From: Latrodectus hesperus
Lineage: Eukaryota > Arthropoda > Arachnida > Araneae > Theridiidae
Length of the DNA stretch: 64,000 nucleotides
Assembly: GCA_037975125.1 (NCBI GenBank)
Contig: CM075853.1
Span: 31,718,795-31,782,794, forward strand
Direction: 5' to 3'
Shown: piece by piece, positions 22,760 through 35,500 of the stretch
How the letters are laid out: each line of letters opens with the position of its first letter
Numbering within the stretch: position 1 is the stretch's first letter
Notes under the pieces: generated by a model
What the model was told of the DNA's origin: nothing
Seen by the model: the letters and a program-made list of their open reading frames with translations, nothing else
Databases searched by the model: none
Made by a program: the position numbers and the translations under genes

Positions 22760-24660
22760 GAAGTTTATTGACAATTTATTTCTCAATACATTTATATATC
22801 AGATTGATTTTTTAAGAGTTGTGAATTATTATTATAATTTTTCACACATTTTTCACAAAAAATTAATGCATTCTCATGTATATTGATGTAAAGTGCTTTA
22901 ATACATTATATGGAACAATATATTATACATCATAATTAAAAAAATAAACTTGTATTTCATGTGAGTAAATTCAAAAATACTCTAAAATATAAAGAAATAA
23001 TAAAATATTATTTTAAAAAATTGAGTTCCCCGTTTTGCATACAGTTATATTTCTATTAATTTAGCAAATTATAAAATTAGAAATTAATATTCTCTGAATT
23101 TATCGCAGGATTTTTAATAAATTAATAGAAAATTCTTGAAATAATTTTTATTCAATAACATATAGTTGCATATAATAATCGAATGGAATACTTTACTAGT
23201 GTGACAATTGTTTATTACTTACTGTAAAACTTTAGGATTTTAAAGGTAAATTCTTATTTTATCTTTAGGCTTATAGCTATTTAATAAGTAATATTTTATT
23301 TGTACGTTCTTAAATAAAGTATAACAATACATCATCTTAAATTATTACACAAAAGAGACATAAAATTAGTTTTAAATAGAAGATACATTCATCAAACTGA
23401 TTACTGATTATAGAATATATATTTATATATTTGCTTTATTTTCTTAATTTCTACGATCTGAGTGTCAGATTAATTCTTGATACACTTTTAAATAATTCTT
23501 AAATTTCCTTACTTTGAAGAGTAAATATTTATGGTTTACTTGCCAAATATTTATGGTTACCAAATCTATTCAATGCAATTTTGTTTTCATTGTTTATTGG
23601 GAAAAATATCCAAATCATGTTAAGTAAGTCCTTGTACGTTAGAACATTTTAAATTACTAGACATAGTGCTCGCGCAGAAACACACAAACACAAGTGCTCA
23701 GTACACAACTTGAAATGTCCTAACACAGATTATGTCGAATAACACACATTATGCTTAACATACATCATGTCTTGAAATGTCCTAACAAGGGGTTACTTAA
23801 CATGATTGAGATTTGTTATCCAATAAAAGATGCGAACAAAACTACATTTAATAGATACTGTAAACATGAATGTTTGTAAATTTGTGTAAATATCTCATTC
23901 AATGTAAGGAAATTTAAGAAATATTTAAAAGTTTAATCAAGAATTAATTGAAGACTCAGATGATAGGATTAAGGTACTAAACTAAATGATTGTTATGACT
24001 TGCATAAAATCATGAACTCCTTTTAAATGCAAACTGCAAGCTTTTTATCACATGATTTTTCACTGGTCAATTTGTTTTCACACAAACAACATTAGTTGTT
24101 TTAAATAAGTTAAGACTTAACTAATTGTAAAAAGTAGTTAAGGCAAACAACATGGATATAAAGAATCCAATTTTCTTAAATGTACCAATTTTCGAACATA
24201 CTTAAAATATTATTTGAAATTGGAGCATGAGATTCAGGATCGAATTAAACGAGTTATTTGAGAGTGAGTTCTTAAACGCATAAATATTCACATTTGTTGT
24301 TATAAAATGAATCGAACAAATGGTCTTCAATCACATAAGCACTATCTTTATATTATACATTATATAAGATCTTGAATTTGGTAAGTTTGGCATTTATGGT
24401 GCGTTGGTAGGTATTTTTTGGAAACAGCACCTTTTTCCAATAGGTAATCAGAGAGTGGGAAATTTTGATTCAGCACAGATGCTGCTTTAATCTTTAACGA
24501 CGAAGGCCCTATTTTAATCTCAAAGAATTTTGCGATGCAAGAAGAAATTAATTTCTTTCTTTTTAAAGAGTACAATCATTAAAATTTGCTTATGAGAACA
24601 TATTCTTGAAAAAAGGGATTTTCTCTTATGATACAGAGATTTTCAGAAATATTTCTTTAT
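22760..24660. other. AT-rich intergenic DNA, nothing recognised
   Basis: No exon signals. A few short direct repeats around 23,680-23,790 (CTTGAAATGTCCTAACA twice) are the only structure noticed. The minus-strand frame 24,360-24,575 is unsupported. Confidence 0.5.
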
Positions 24661-24667
24661 TTGTATA

Positions 24668-25887
24668 CACATTGGCCAATGAATAAGAAACTTTTGATAT
24701 TTTCAACTAAGTGCTTGCTAGCGATGAAATATCCAAATTTTTCATGGCGTGCATTGCATGATATTAGAATATTAGCATAAATAAGGTATATGACGGTGAA
24801 TGAAGTAAAATGGGGAAAACATCATTCACAATTTTAAAAAGAGCTTTAGTTAGTTGGTATTTATATGGGCCCTCAATTTCGAAAGCAACAAATGTTACTG
24901 GATTGTCAAAACAAAGCATAGATATATATATTTTTTTAAGTTGGGATTAGTTACGTAGAATTGTTATCTGGAAAACATAACTGTGCTTTGAACACATCAT
25001 TCTAATAGCGTGAATGTCGTCACCTACCACATTGGAAAAACAGGAACCCAACTTGCTTCATTTGATAAAAATAGTCAACTATAGCTCTTTAAAAGAGAAT
25101 TTTAGCGAGAAGTATGCAAAGAGAGTTGTAAAAGATATGAACGCATTGTCGGGTCCTTTGAGAAAACAATCCATTTCTGTTTGAAACGACTAAATAGATT
25201 TGCATTGGTGTGGAAAAAGAAATCTCTGAACTTGTAAGTATTCGAAATGGCTAATGTGGTAGGATATATTACACTACACCTTATTTTGTGCTGATGAAAG
25301 GCGCTAGATTTGTCGAGAATGCCAGGAAACCATGAATCTATTTTGCCATGCACGCAAGCACTGTGCAAAGGTCTGATGGGATTATCATGATATGGGTCAT
25401 GCTCTGCTGGATGGAAGTAGTGCTTGATATTCGTTGAGTGTAAAAAAACAGCATTTATGACCTAGATGTACTGGCAGATCAACTGCACCCTGAAATGTTG
25501 AACATTTTTTCTGATGGTGGTAGTTCATGGAAGATAATGCAGTTATTCGTCATGCCATAAGTGTTCTAACATCATTCTGACTTCCCTGCCTATCACAGAA
25601 CTCAGAACTTAACCCCATAGAAAATGAGTGGAATATATTGAAAAGACCTATTAGATGGCATTTTTCTCTTCCATCTAATTTAAAAGATCTAAATAGTTTT
25701 TAGCTAATACATGATATTCTCTGGATATAAATTTATTCCAGAAGCATATAGACTCAATGCCCAAATGAATAAGAGCTTTTCTTTCCATGCTGAAGATGGT
25801 CTAGTAAAATATTAATTTTTAAGTCTAGTAAAACTTAATTCTAATAAAATATTAATTTTGGGTTCCTAATTCATTGACCAGTTTGTG
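24668..25887 (+). mobile_element. Tc1-like transposon, dead, with TIRs and TA duplication
   Basis: The terminal inverted repeats match at about 25 of 31 positions: left around TACACATTGGCCAATGAATA, right, reversed, around TACACAAACTGGTCAATGAA. TA lies at both edges (24666-24667 and 25888-25889). Between them, in broken plus-strand frames, are EDNAVIRHA (about 25,530), the second-Asp block of the DDE domain, and SELNPIENEWNILKR (about 25,603), the third catalytic block of Tc1 transposases. Length, about 1.2 kb, is normal for a Tc1 element, but stops and frameshifts make it inactive. Confidence 0.88.
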
Positions 25888-26639
25888 TACAAATTTCAGT
25901 GGACTCATATTATTTTTATTCTTTATGCTTATAAACTTTCAAAATGTAAAATTTTTATAAAGCTTAAGGTATCTAAAGTTACATGGATTCCATATTCATT
26001 GATATCCATCTTTACTATCATAATTTTTCTTTCAATACATAGATTTTAGTACTTTTCATAGATTGCTTAGGTACACAATATTTCTCGTTATGATCACTTA
26101 AAACAATATAAAACTGTTAGCATCTTTTATAGATAAAATAATCTCTCATAAAATTAAGTGATAATAAAATTATATCCAAATATTCAGAGCACTGCTTTTG
26201 TGGAAAAATAAAGGAGCCTAAGCATTTCAACTAAATCGCCAAAACGAGGTTACTTATTATATTTTACTCTGAATTATTTAAAATGAATAATCATTAATAT
26301 ATAAAAAATACCTATTGAAAATGATAATCATCATTTTATATGCTTAGATTTATGCCTATTTACTGTGCATGTGGGCCCACAATGTTTCATTGGAAAGCAC
26401 ACAAGAAAATAATTGATATTTTTCATAAGTTCACAGCAAACTTCTTGGAAATGGTAGAATTGTTATACGTATAACATATCTTGCACTAGCTGAATCAATA
26501 TTTATTTTAAAAATAATAATGGTCATGCTTAAAGTTGATAAAGTTAGATGAGATGTTATGATGAGTCTTCGATGGAATAGAGTGACATTTCAATAAGTTA
26601 TATAGTTTCAATTTTGGAAATAATTAGCTTTCGTGAGAG

Positions 26640-27160
26640 AGGATTGTTCTGTTATGCAATTGCATCTTGAGTGCACATAATATCAGTATAATGATGTGAA
26701 TTTAGAAACAGTGGGACGAAGAAAAGCAAACTCGGAAATCTAGGAGTGCAACCCCCCCCAAAAAAATAACCCCAGTGAACAGTAATGTTTGAAGTGGAGG
26801 TAACAGAGTTTACAATTGGGTTCATGCCAATGGTAGCTATTCTATTTATTTCTGGATGCATGTTTTGTCAGTTCATGTATGACTACTGCCTAATAGAGAA
26901 AATTTTTTTATATAGTTTTCCTCTCAATACTTTGTACTGCATCATCAATACTTGGGATTTTAGGTGGTTCATAAATATGAAGACTGGGGTTCATGTCGTT
27001 TTAGTTTAAGGTATTACGATGGTCTTCATTCAGAATGCTATGCGGTTGAATGCTATATTAAGTGGTAAAGTATCGAGCGTCATAGTGGGTGTACATTCTG
27101 TGCAATGATTTAGGGTGTTATTGGATCATTGTTTTGAAAAATCTCTCCTGATATAGATTG
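26640..27160 (-). mobile_element. fragment related to the following Tc1-like element
   Basis: The segment around 26,800-26,870 (TTGGGTTCATGCCAATGGTA...) matches 27,722-27,790 of the next element, in the same orientation. The rest is too decayed to align by eye. No terminal repeats found. The two small open frames here are relics or chance. Confidence 0.5.
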
Positions 27161-27244
27161 TTAGTAGACTTAACAGCAAAAGGTACATCAGTGAAAAGTT
27201 GGATCTTTATATCATTCCGTTCTTTTAAGGCAATCTATTAGCTA

Positions 27245-28551
27245 CAGTTGGTTATCAAAATAATAAAAATACATTATATTTGTTATCTTCTATTAGTATT
27301 GTGTAGGATCATCTTTGGCATTTAAAATAGTTTGAATTCACCAAGGAAATGATTCATGTAAGTATTCAACAATATTTAGAGGAGTATTATACTCATTTTC
27401 ATGGATATATTGTGAAATTTCGTAAAGATGACGATGGAAGATATCGATTCCGAAAGCTCTAAAAGAGACCGTAACAATTCAATGATATTGAAGTAGGTTG
27501 GCTGAGCGGATAAAAGTATATGCTTAACCTCATGTTCATGCTCAAACCATAATTTGACTAGTTCCGCTGCATGGATAAGTACATTATCATCTTACATTCC
27601 ATTTCTTACAGGAAGTACATTTTGTATCATAGAATGGTCCTGATCAGCTGTATATTTCTCTCCAGTAACCCTTCCTTTCATGTTTATGATTGGTATAGCA
27701 GGAAACCACAATATGGTTGTGCATTATTGGGTTCATGTGAATGGTAGCAATTATATGCATTTCTGAATGCCTGTTTCGTCAAGGTATCAAGTCATAACAA
27801 GTCTATCTCTAAGCTTTTCCAAGCTGGATCAAGTGTGATCGTGATTGCAGGAGAGAGACAATCACTATTATAAGCTTGTGCAGGTGTTCTCTAAGCGTGC
27901 ACCCATCCTATTGCAGGTAAAAGTGTAAAATCCGATTCATCGGACCATATTAATTTCTTTCACTTATCAATTGACCAAGTTATGTGAGTATGAAACCACT
28001 ATAAACGATGTTAAAAATAACATCTGTGACAAAAAGCTTGGGAGTTTCTGTTCTACCTTAAATGTTCTCCTTATTCAGGTGCCTTTTAAATGTAAAAAAT
28101 GGAGAATCGAGATGCTGAATGAGATCTGAGTCCAATTTAGATGCATTTCTTAACTTTTTAGTCACTATGATTCACTTCAATACACGCAAGATTTCATCTG
28201 AGCTTCTTTTTTCGTTTAATATATTGTTTGTCGAGCTATGTGCATGCTGTTATGACTTCAAATACCATATCTCTAGAAACCCCTAAAAGTTAAGATGCTA
28301 AAAAATGGTCCACTTCTTCTATCTAAATCTTCAAATATTTGGCCTTTTTGAAAATCTGAGATGTCAAACATTTTTGAAAAAGATCCAGGACTTAGAGACA
28401 AGATATAAAACTTCAAAAAATTTACCATGTATTACAAGAATATATCTATTTATAAACACTGGTAGCTGTTGATATATTTTAATACTTACAAAGCATATAC
28501 GAAATTTCCCCATTTAATCATGGGTGTTTCCATTATTTTGATTAACAATTA
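27245..28551 (-). mobile_element. Tc1-like transposon, dead, minus strand
   Basis: The terminal inverted repeats match at about 23 of 30 positions (both contain ATCAAAATAAT) and are flanked by TA at 27243-27244 and 28552-28553. Minus-strand frames carry, in order, IWSDESDFTLLP (near 27,940, first catalytic Asp), DDNVLIHAAELVKLWF (near 27,575, second Asp) and PTYFNIIELLRSLLE (near 27,490, the DLNxIExxW block), ending in a KDDPTQY tail. Frameshifts separate these pieces. About 1.3 kb, a complete-length but decayed copy of a second Tc1 subfamily. Confidence 0.88.
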
Positions 28552-28553
28552 TA

Positions 28554-29320
28554 TCTTTCAACTGGAATATAGTCTATCATAAGAACTGTTCCAGAGATCT
28601 TTTCAACAAAATGCTTAATGTTCTTTTCTTAGCCTGTTTATTTATTGGATATGTCCTTGAGAATGTATGAAATTTCTTCGGTTAATCTCGCTCATATAAC
28701 ACTCGTTCAACAACTTTTACATATGTATTTTGGATATTAATTAAAATTAGTTCATTATTACAGAAAAATACATAATACTTTTCTTCATTAGACATTCAGA
28801 ACCTAATTTCATGTCAGGTCATAGCTACTAGCTCCTTGCAAAGTGTGATGGTTGCACCACATACAAACTTTGAACATTGAAATTGCTTTTTTCTATTTAA
28901 ATATTTAATTAATTATTTTCCGCAAAACCAGTGTAATAACTATATAAAATGTAGTGAGTGAAATTTATTGTAATCTACAAATGCATATTAAATTTAATTT
29001 CATTCGTGTTATTTCTTCATAGTATTTCATTTTTACAAATATAATTAAAAATTACCTCAATTTCTGAGATTTCAATATGAACCAAACCTTATCTTAATGA
29101 AACATTTTGTTAACTTACATTATATATTTAAATAACAAATTTTAAAACTTCACAACGAACATTATTGATTCATTAATATATACATTTGATTTATCAGCAA
29201 ATGTCCGATTATGCATCTAATCGACTTTTGAACTCCGATATTAAAAGAATTGATAAATTTTAAACTGAATATTAAATAAAATCTCTTCCGGAAACAAAAA
29301 CTGAATATGTGTGTTTACAA
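28554..29320. other. intergenic DNA upstream of astacin B, nothing recognised
   Basis: AT-rich with no gene signals before the conserved promoter block at 29,322. Confidence 0.55.
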
Positions 29321-29321
29321 G

Positions 29322-29454
29322 TTATTTAATCATCAAACATTTCCAGATTTATATATTCACAAGCATGAGAAAATTTTCACCTGTTGTGTTGTTCTTTCTT
29401 CAACTCCTATATAAGGAAGGCTTAATTTGTCACTGTGTGTTCCAAGCTGACAAA
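29322..29454 (+). promoter_or_regulatory. promoter and conserved upstream block of astacin B
   Basis: TATATAAG at 29408-29415, initiator TCACT with A at 29432, leader about 23 bases. Upstream (29322-29390) a block with TTTAATCATCAAACATTTCC, ATTCACAAGCATGAGAAAA and TTTTCACCTGTT recurs upstream of gene C at 45659-45725. CACCTG is an E-box. The conservation amid diverged flanks suggests a shared tissue-specific control element; that is inference. Confidence 0.7.
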
Positions 29455-29518
29455 ATGATTTCCCTTAGGCTAGTAGGACTGATAACGCTCCTAGGTTATT
29501 GCCTAGGAAACCCACTAG
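29455..29518 (+). CDS. B exon 1: signal peptide
   Basis: ATG in context ACAAAATGA; hydrophobic [13 protein letters not shown]; donor GTACGT at 29519, phase 1. The upstream in-frame ATG at 29,311 precedes the TATA box and is rejected as start. Confidence 0.9.
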
Positions 29519-32500
29519 GTACGTTTTGCGCTTGATATCTCATTTTTTATTTATAAAAATATCAAACTACACACATTTTTCTCTGTGCTTAAGTTTAACT
29601 TTTACAAAAATGCAAGATTAAATTGCAGATATAGAATTATTTCTACTTTTAAATTCCGCCTAGATAAAATAATTTCATGAAAACAAAATTTAAGATAACC
29701 AAAACTTTGATTATTTTGACATTTATTTTTCAATGTGTTGAATAAATAGATAAAAATAATTAAAATAATCACAACACATTAATAAAAATGCTCCTGTACA
29801 ATCGAAAATTTATATTTTCTTCTTTAATTTATTTTGCTTGGTATATGTTATTTATCTAGGTGCTAAGTAATTTCGAAGAAGTTTTCCGTATTTTTTAAGC
29901 GAATATGTTGTAGATATAATATAAATAGGTCTCCAAAAATTCTTTACATGTTTATTCTTAGAAAATTGGTATAAAATTTAAATGATCTCCAAAGAAAATT
30001 AAAAATATAATTCTATGTCTCTTTATTTTTTTCGTTAAAATCAGTCCTTTTATGGATATTATTTAACAAAATAATTATAAATATTTTTTGTTATGAATAA
30101 TTTTGTTACACAGTATTTTCCAGTGATTACTTATACTTTTCAGTCAGCGATTGCATCTTACTTTTTAGGATATGTAATTTTTTAAGCAGAGTAGAAATTT
30201 CAAAGTGCTTTAACTTGAGTTTTAAAATATTTATATTCATAGGCAGCTTCATTTCATCAGCACAAGCCCATCATCAAAGAGTTAGTCAAAAGAAAATTCA
30301 TATAAGTTAAATATTTACAAAGGAAATGTTTTTTACTTTTATTATTAAATTTCTTTTTTTAAAAAAATAGGGTATTTAAATTTCGGGGACTAAGTAAATC
30401 ATATGACTGAAAATTGTATAATGTGTTCAATATAAAACTCAAAAGAATTTTTTTCTGTATTGAACTATTAACAGTAGACTCATGGAATCAATTTACTGTA
30501 ATTTATGAATTAATTTACGAAAGATAAACGATAATGCAGATATTTTCATTGAATTTAAACACAGCGCACACGCTTACCAGAAATCTGCATCGCTTTCCAT
30601 AAAGTCACTGGGATAGACGTCTCTGAATACTAGGAAATTTCATCAACAATGTAGATAAAAAGGTCTGGATGATTCACAGTAAAAAAACAGCACTATGAGG
30701 AGTATCTAGTACTACATAAGAAGACATGATAATTTTATTTTTAAGATACACTGTATTCATTTAAATAATGACCATTTCTAAAGCTTTCGCTTGAAACTTA
30801 TCAAAGATAATTATCGTAAATATATCTGGAAAAGTATCGACAATTCGTGTCTACACATCTTATACTGCTATTATCATCCTTAAATTTCATTTGATTTACC
30901 TTCTGTGGTCATATTTTGCATGCGAAGTCAAACATTTCATGTATGAAAACTGTAACTTACAATTTAAAGTGAGCTCAGAAAAACACTGCGAAAAGTGTAT
31001 ATCTACAGTCTAAAAAGTAATTAAACCAAATTAGCTCATATTTTTTTAAACAACTTATCACAGTTATTTATTAATATTTACTTTTGTCCTCTACTCTTAG
31101 AAAAATATAACACATTACTTGAATAAAACTATATTAATAATTATTAATTTTTATAGATCATCAAATATGAATAATGAAACAAATGTGAAATTTAAAAACA
31201 ATAATAAATAATTAAAACGAAACAGGCCAACATTGCTTATGTAACATCTAAATTGAGATGGAAAATTTGAACTAATCAAAGTAATTTAAACAAAAGTAGA
31301 TTTTATGCAAAATTCTAAAAGTAATAATGTATTTGTGATAAATAAATATTTAAGAGTATCCTATATAATCTTAAAGGTAAATAAAAAACTTAAGTAAATA
31401 ATAATAGTTTAAAAAATATATTTAAATGAATGACTTGTTACATTAAAAAATAAGGAATTTTGAAAAATAAATCGTATTGAAGTAAAATTAGGGTATATAT
31501 CAAATACAGTTAAATATGTAATTTTAAAATAAGAAAGTTTTTATCCGAAATTTCATCCGAAAAATTAACGCAATATTTAAGAAAATTTAATTAATATGCA
31601 CTTAACGTTTGATTCATTTCGATGGCCATGGCATTTCTGGAAAATCAAATGTATAAAAAAAAATGGTGATGATAATAAACATTAATTTTGTCAAAAGAGA
31701 GCTTACAAAATTGTCTTTTTAAATCTATTAAGTTTAATTAAGTGTGAACTTCTAAGGGAATATTAGATAAAATACTTTTTTAATTTATAATTTAGAATGT
31801 TGATAATTATAATAATGCAGTCGATAGTAAAATATCTGACTTTTTAAAGTACACAATATCAGAAATTATGAAATATATTCAACATTCTCTTAATATTCAG
31901 GATTCTATTTATAAGGAACAATTTGAATATTGAATACGATAGAGTGGGGGGTAGCACTGTAAAGTCACCAGGATGAAGTGAGTGATATATTAATTAGCAT
32001 CTAAGAATAATTAATTACTAATTCTAAGTAATTAATATAAGTTAGTGTTCATTTTCACGCACATATTTTTCTGTATCAAAATTAAACGTAGGTAAAAATA
32101 TTTGCTCGATAAAAATCATTCGACCATTCAATGCATGAAAATTAGAAAAATCTTGATATTCTTCGATTTTGCATTTAAACATAATAAAATTAAATATGTC
32201 TATTTTGAAATTATTTTGATTTAAACCTTAACAGGGCTTTATTAATTTAATTTTTGCACAATTTACTAACACCTTTACATGCGTTTGCTTGGTGATTTAC
32301 ATGTTCCATTATATCTTTTAGAATTCTATGGTGATCTTCCCTTAGAAAATCCAGATTTAGTTGGTGGTGATATGTTGGGATTAGATGATGTAAGTATAAT
32401 CATTGTATAATAAATAAAGTATATCATAACAGACAATTATTTCTTTTTCAAAAAATGCTTAAATATACAGCTGATAATTACGTGCGGAAATGAATAAGCA

Positions 32501-35500
32501 GCACTAAAAATATTTTGGACAAATATTTTGATTCCAATTAGAATAAAAATCTAAGTTGCGTCTCAGTTTATAAATAAAATTATAAAGTATCAGTTATAGT
32601 TCTAACTTATTCAAATTATAATAAAACTAAATTTATATAGTAATGATAAAACTGAGCATTAAAAACGCTTAAAATATTTATTTCCTAAAAAATAAAGTAA
32701 GAATCTCAGCATTAATTTAAAATTCTATATAGACATTTATTTTCTCCATTAAACGATATTATTTAATATTATATAAATAACAATTTTTAAGAATTTCTAC
32801 AGTATTATTTATGTGAAAAAAATTGTGATAAATGTTTTAACAAATTATCTTCAAGTTTAATAACTTATTGAAAAAAATGCATAATTATATTGCTTTATTG
32901 GTAAAAGTCGGTATATGTGTCAATGATTATATTTCACTAAAGAAAAATGGGAAACAAAGAAAGTAGAGGAAAAGCCCATATTTCTTAAATATTAAAATTA
33001 AATTATATAGATAGCATTTTATACAATCAGAGAACATGATTTAACATTCCTGACAAGCACTTAAATTTATAGAATTATAACTTAGAGTTTGCTATCCCCT
33101 TTTGTATAATATTTCTTTGAAAAATATTTTAGACATCTATTGCTAGTTAATTTTGAAAAATTGTTCATAAATTGAATTTCTATTTAAATATAGGATCGAA
33201 ATGCGGTTGTGAATCCGAATATGTTGTGGCCGGGTGGTGTTGTTCCATATGTTGAAGACGCAAACTTAAATGTTACAGTTAGTGAGTACTTTTACTTGCT
33301 TTATAAAAACCGTATCAAAAATATATGTAGTTGGGGTGATTTAAATTTGTCTAGTTTGTTTGTTGGAAGTGACAAAGTTCCAGTTTATCGTAATAATGTG
33401 GCATTTATAGTCAAACTTGAGTTTTAGTATATGAATGAAAATTCTTTAGGTCAACAACTTAATTATATATCAATAACAATGGAATAACTAAATTTTTTAA
33501 GTAATAATTAAGAATAAATAAATTATATGTTTTCTACAAGTTCCACGACAGAAATTGACAACAGATACATGTTGCAGCTTTTAAATATGCAAGTTTTAAA
33601 CTTGATATTAATGAATAACATTTCTGATAATAGTTTTTTATTACAAAGTTGAAACATAATCTGTATTTCTCCACCATAAGATTCTCAATATATAATCCAA
33701 CTATGCGTCTTGCAAAATTCTAATAGATAAGTGTAAAGCAAGGACTTTATAGGTTTAACTAGATTCATTAATTAAAATAAAATAAAAACACTTCTTGTAT
33801 CTAATACTTGACATGATTCAGACATTCAAAGGGCCCAAGATTAGGGCTTTCGTATTGCCGAGTATTTTGCAATATTACATTTGATATAAAACGTTTAAAA
33901 AAGTGATTATTTAAATATACTACATTAAGCCTAGATATATATACGTATCGAAACATCATAAAATCCGTAATAATGAATACTAAGTATATATGGGTATAAT
34001 AAATAAATGATATAATATAATAATGAATGGGTGTTACAGAGCAGCCAATATATATAAATATATGCTGAAGTTTATATGTGAAGCATTCCTGTATCCGTTA
34101 TTCCCCAAAGTATTTTCAGACTCATCCAGAATCTTATCCTTATCTTCATAACTACTCCAGAATCATCATAATTATTATCCTTGATGTATTGATGGTAATA
34201 AATAAGATAATAACTAATTATAATATTTAATAAGAAGCCTCTTGATTAAATGTAGTTCATATAAACTTCTTACTTGACTAAAACAATAACCTTTTTACTG
34301 TTACAACGTTTAATTGCTGAAAAATATGAGAGAATATTCGGGCCATTAAGGCTGTTTTAAGGAAATACGTACTACGTGTTTTGTAGTTATTTCTCATAAG
34401 AAAAAGTATAAAACAGAAAATTATGATACAAGGTTTTCATCCTATTCTATTTTAATATAAATATTTTCTTATTTCGAATTTATGAGCACATAATATTTTT
34501 CTAATAATATAATAATTCTCTTATAAAATATTTATTTCTAATTTCATACATTTTTTCAGTGAAATTTATTCTTGAAAGAGCATTTAAGCAATATCATACT
34601 CAAACCTGCATTAGATTTATTCCAAGAACCACTGAAAAGGATTATATTCGTCTCTTCCCTGGGCAAGGGTAAGTCCTTAAACAATATAGAGTGACTGATA
34701 AAATCTGAAGAATAATTTTGATTAAAAGAGTCTAGATTTGTTATTTCTCATCGCTATCTTCTCATTCTGGGGAATAAATAATTTCAGTATCTGTTGCTTT
34801 CTTTGGAATTAGTTACCTCTTCTCAACTTTTCTTTATGGGATCAAATAGTAACAAATTATTAGCCGAGATGATCATGAAATGCATTTCTTGAAAATAATA
34901 GTACAAGTTTAAATGTTTGAAGTAATTTCATAAAATTGAATATAATTAATTCAATAAGGAATTAAATGAGTCCCCTTATCTCTTTTCAGGTGCTACTCCC
35001 ACGTAGGTCGCACTGGTGGAGCTCAGCCAGTATCTTTGGGTCATGGTTGTGGGTGGGAAGCGACCATTGTCCACGAACTGGGTCACGCCATCGGTTTCTA
35101 CCATGAACAAAACAGATCCGACAGAGACGACTACATCAGGATTATATGGGAAAATATCAAAGAAGGTAGTTTTTGTTTCAGAAATTCTTTCAATGTTATC
35201 AGGGATTTAATTCTTTATTATAGAACTGAATTGAAGTGAGACAATTTATTTAAAAAAAAATCGCAAACGTTACGCTGCATACATAAGTATAAGTACTCTA
35301 TGTATTAGGAAGAAATAGTGAAAAAAGAATTAGGAAATATTTTGACTCAAATCACAAATTACTATTCTGATAAAATTATTTTATTACACATTTTTCTTAA
35401 GGGGATAACAGTAATATATTGATGTAATTAGCAGAGAATGTATTATTTTTATATTCTGAAACTACACTATAAGGGCTTGTAAATCAATTTCGCGTGAAAT

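Larger units (their letters stand above)
32637..35165 (+). repeat. segmental duplicate of 18819-21369
   Basis: Runs from inside intron 2 through the last base of exon 5 of gene B. See the partner copy for the divergence pattern. The left limit is imposed by the gap in the other copy, so the true duplication may be longer. Confidence 0.92.

Noticed and set aside
27506..27580. tRNA-like string GGTTGGCTGAGCGG
   Set aside because: It lies inside a Tc1-like transposase relic on the other strand, and no B-box or stems follow at the right spacing.
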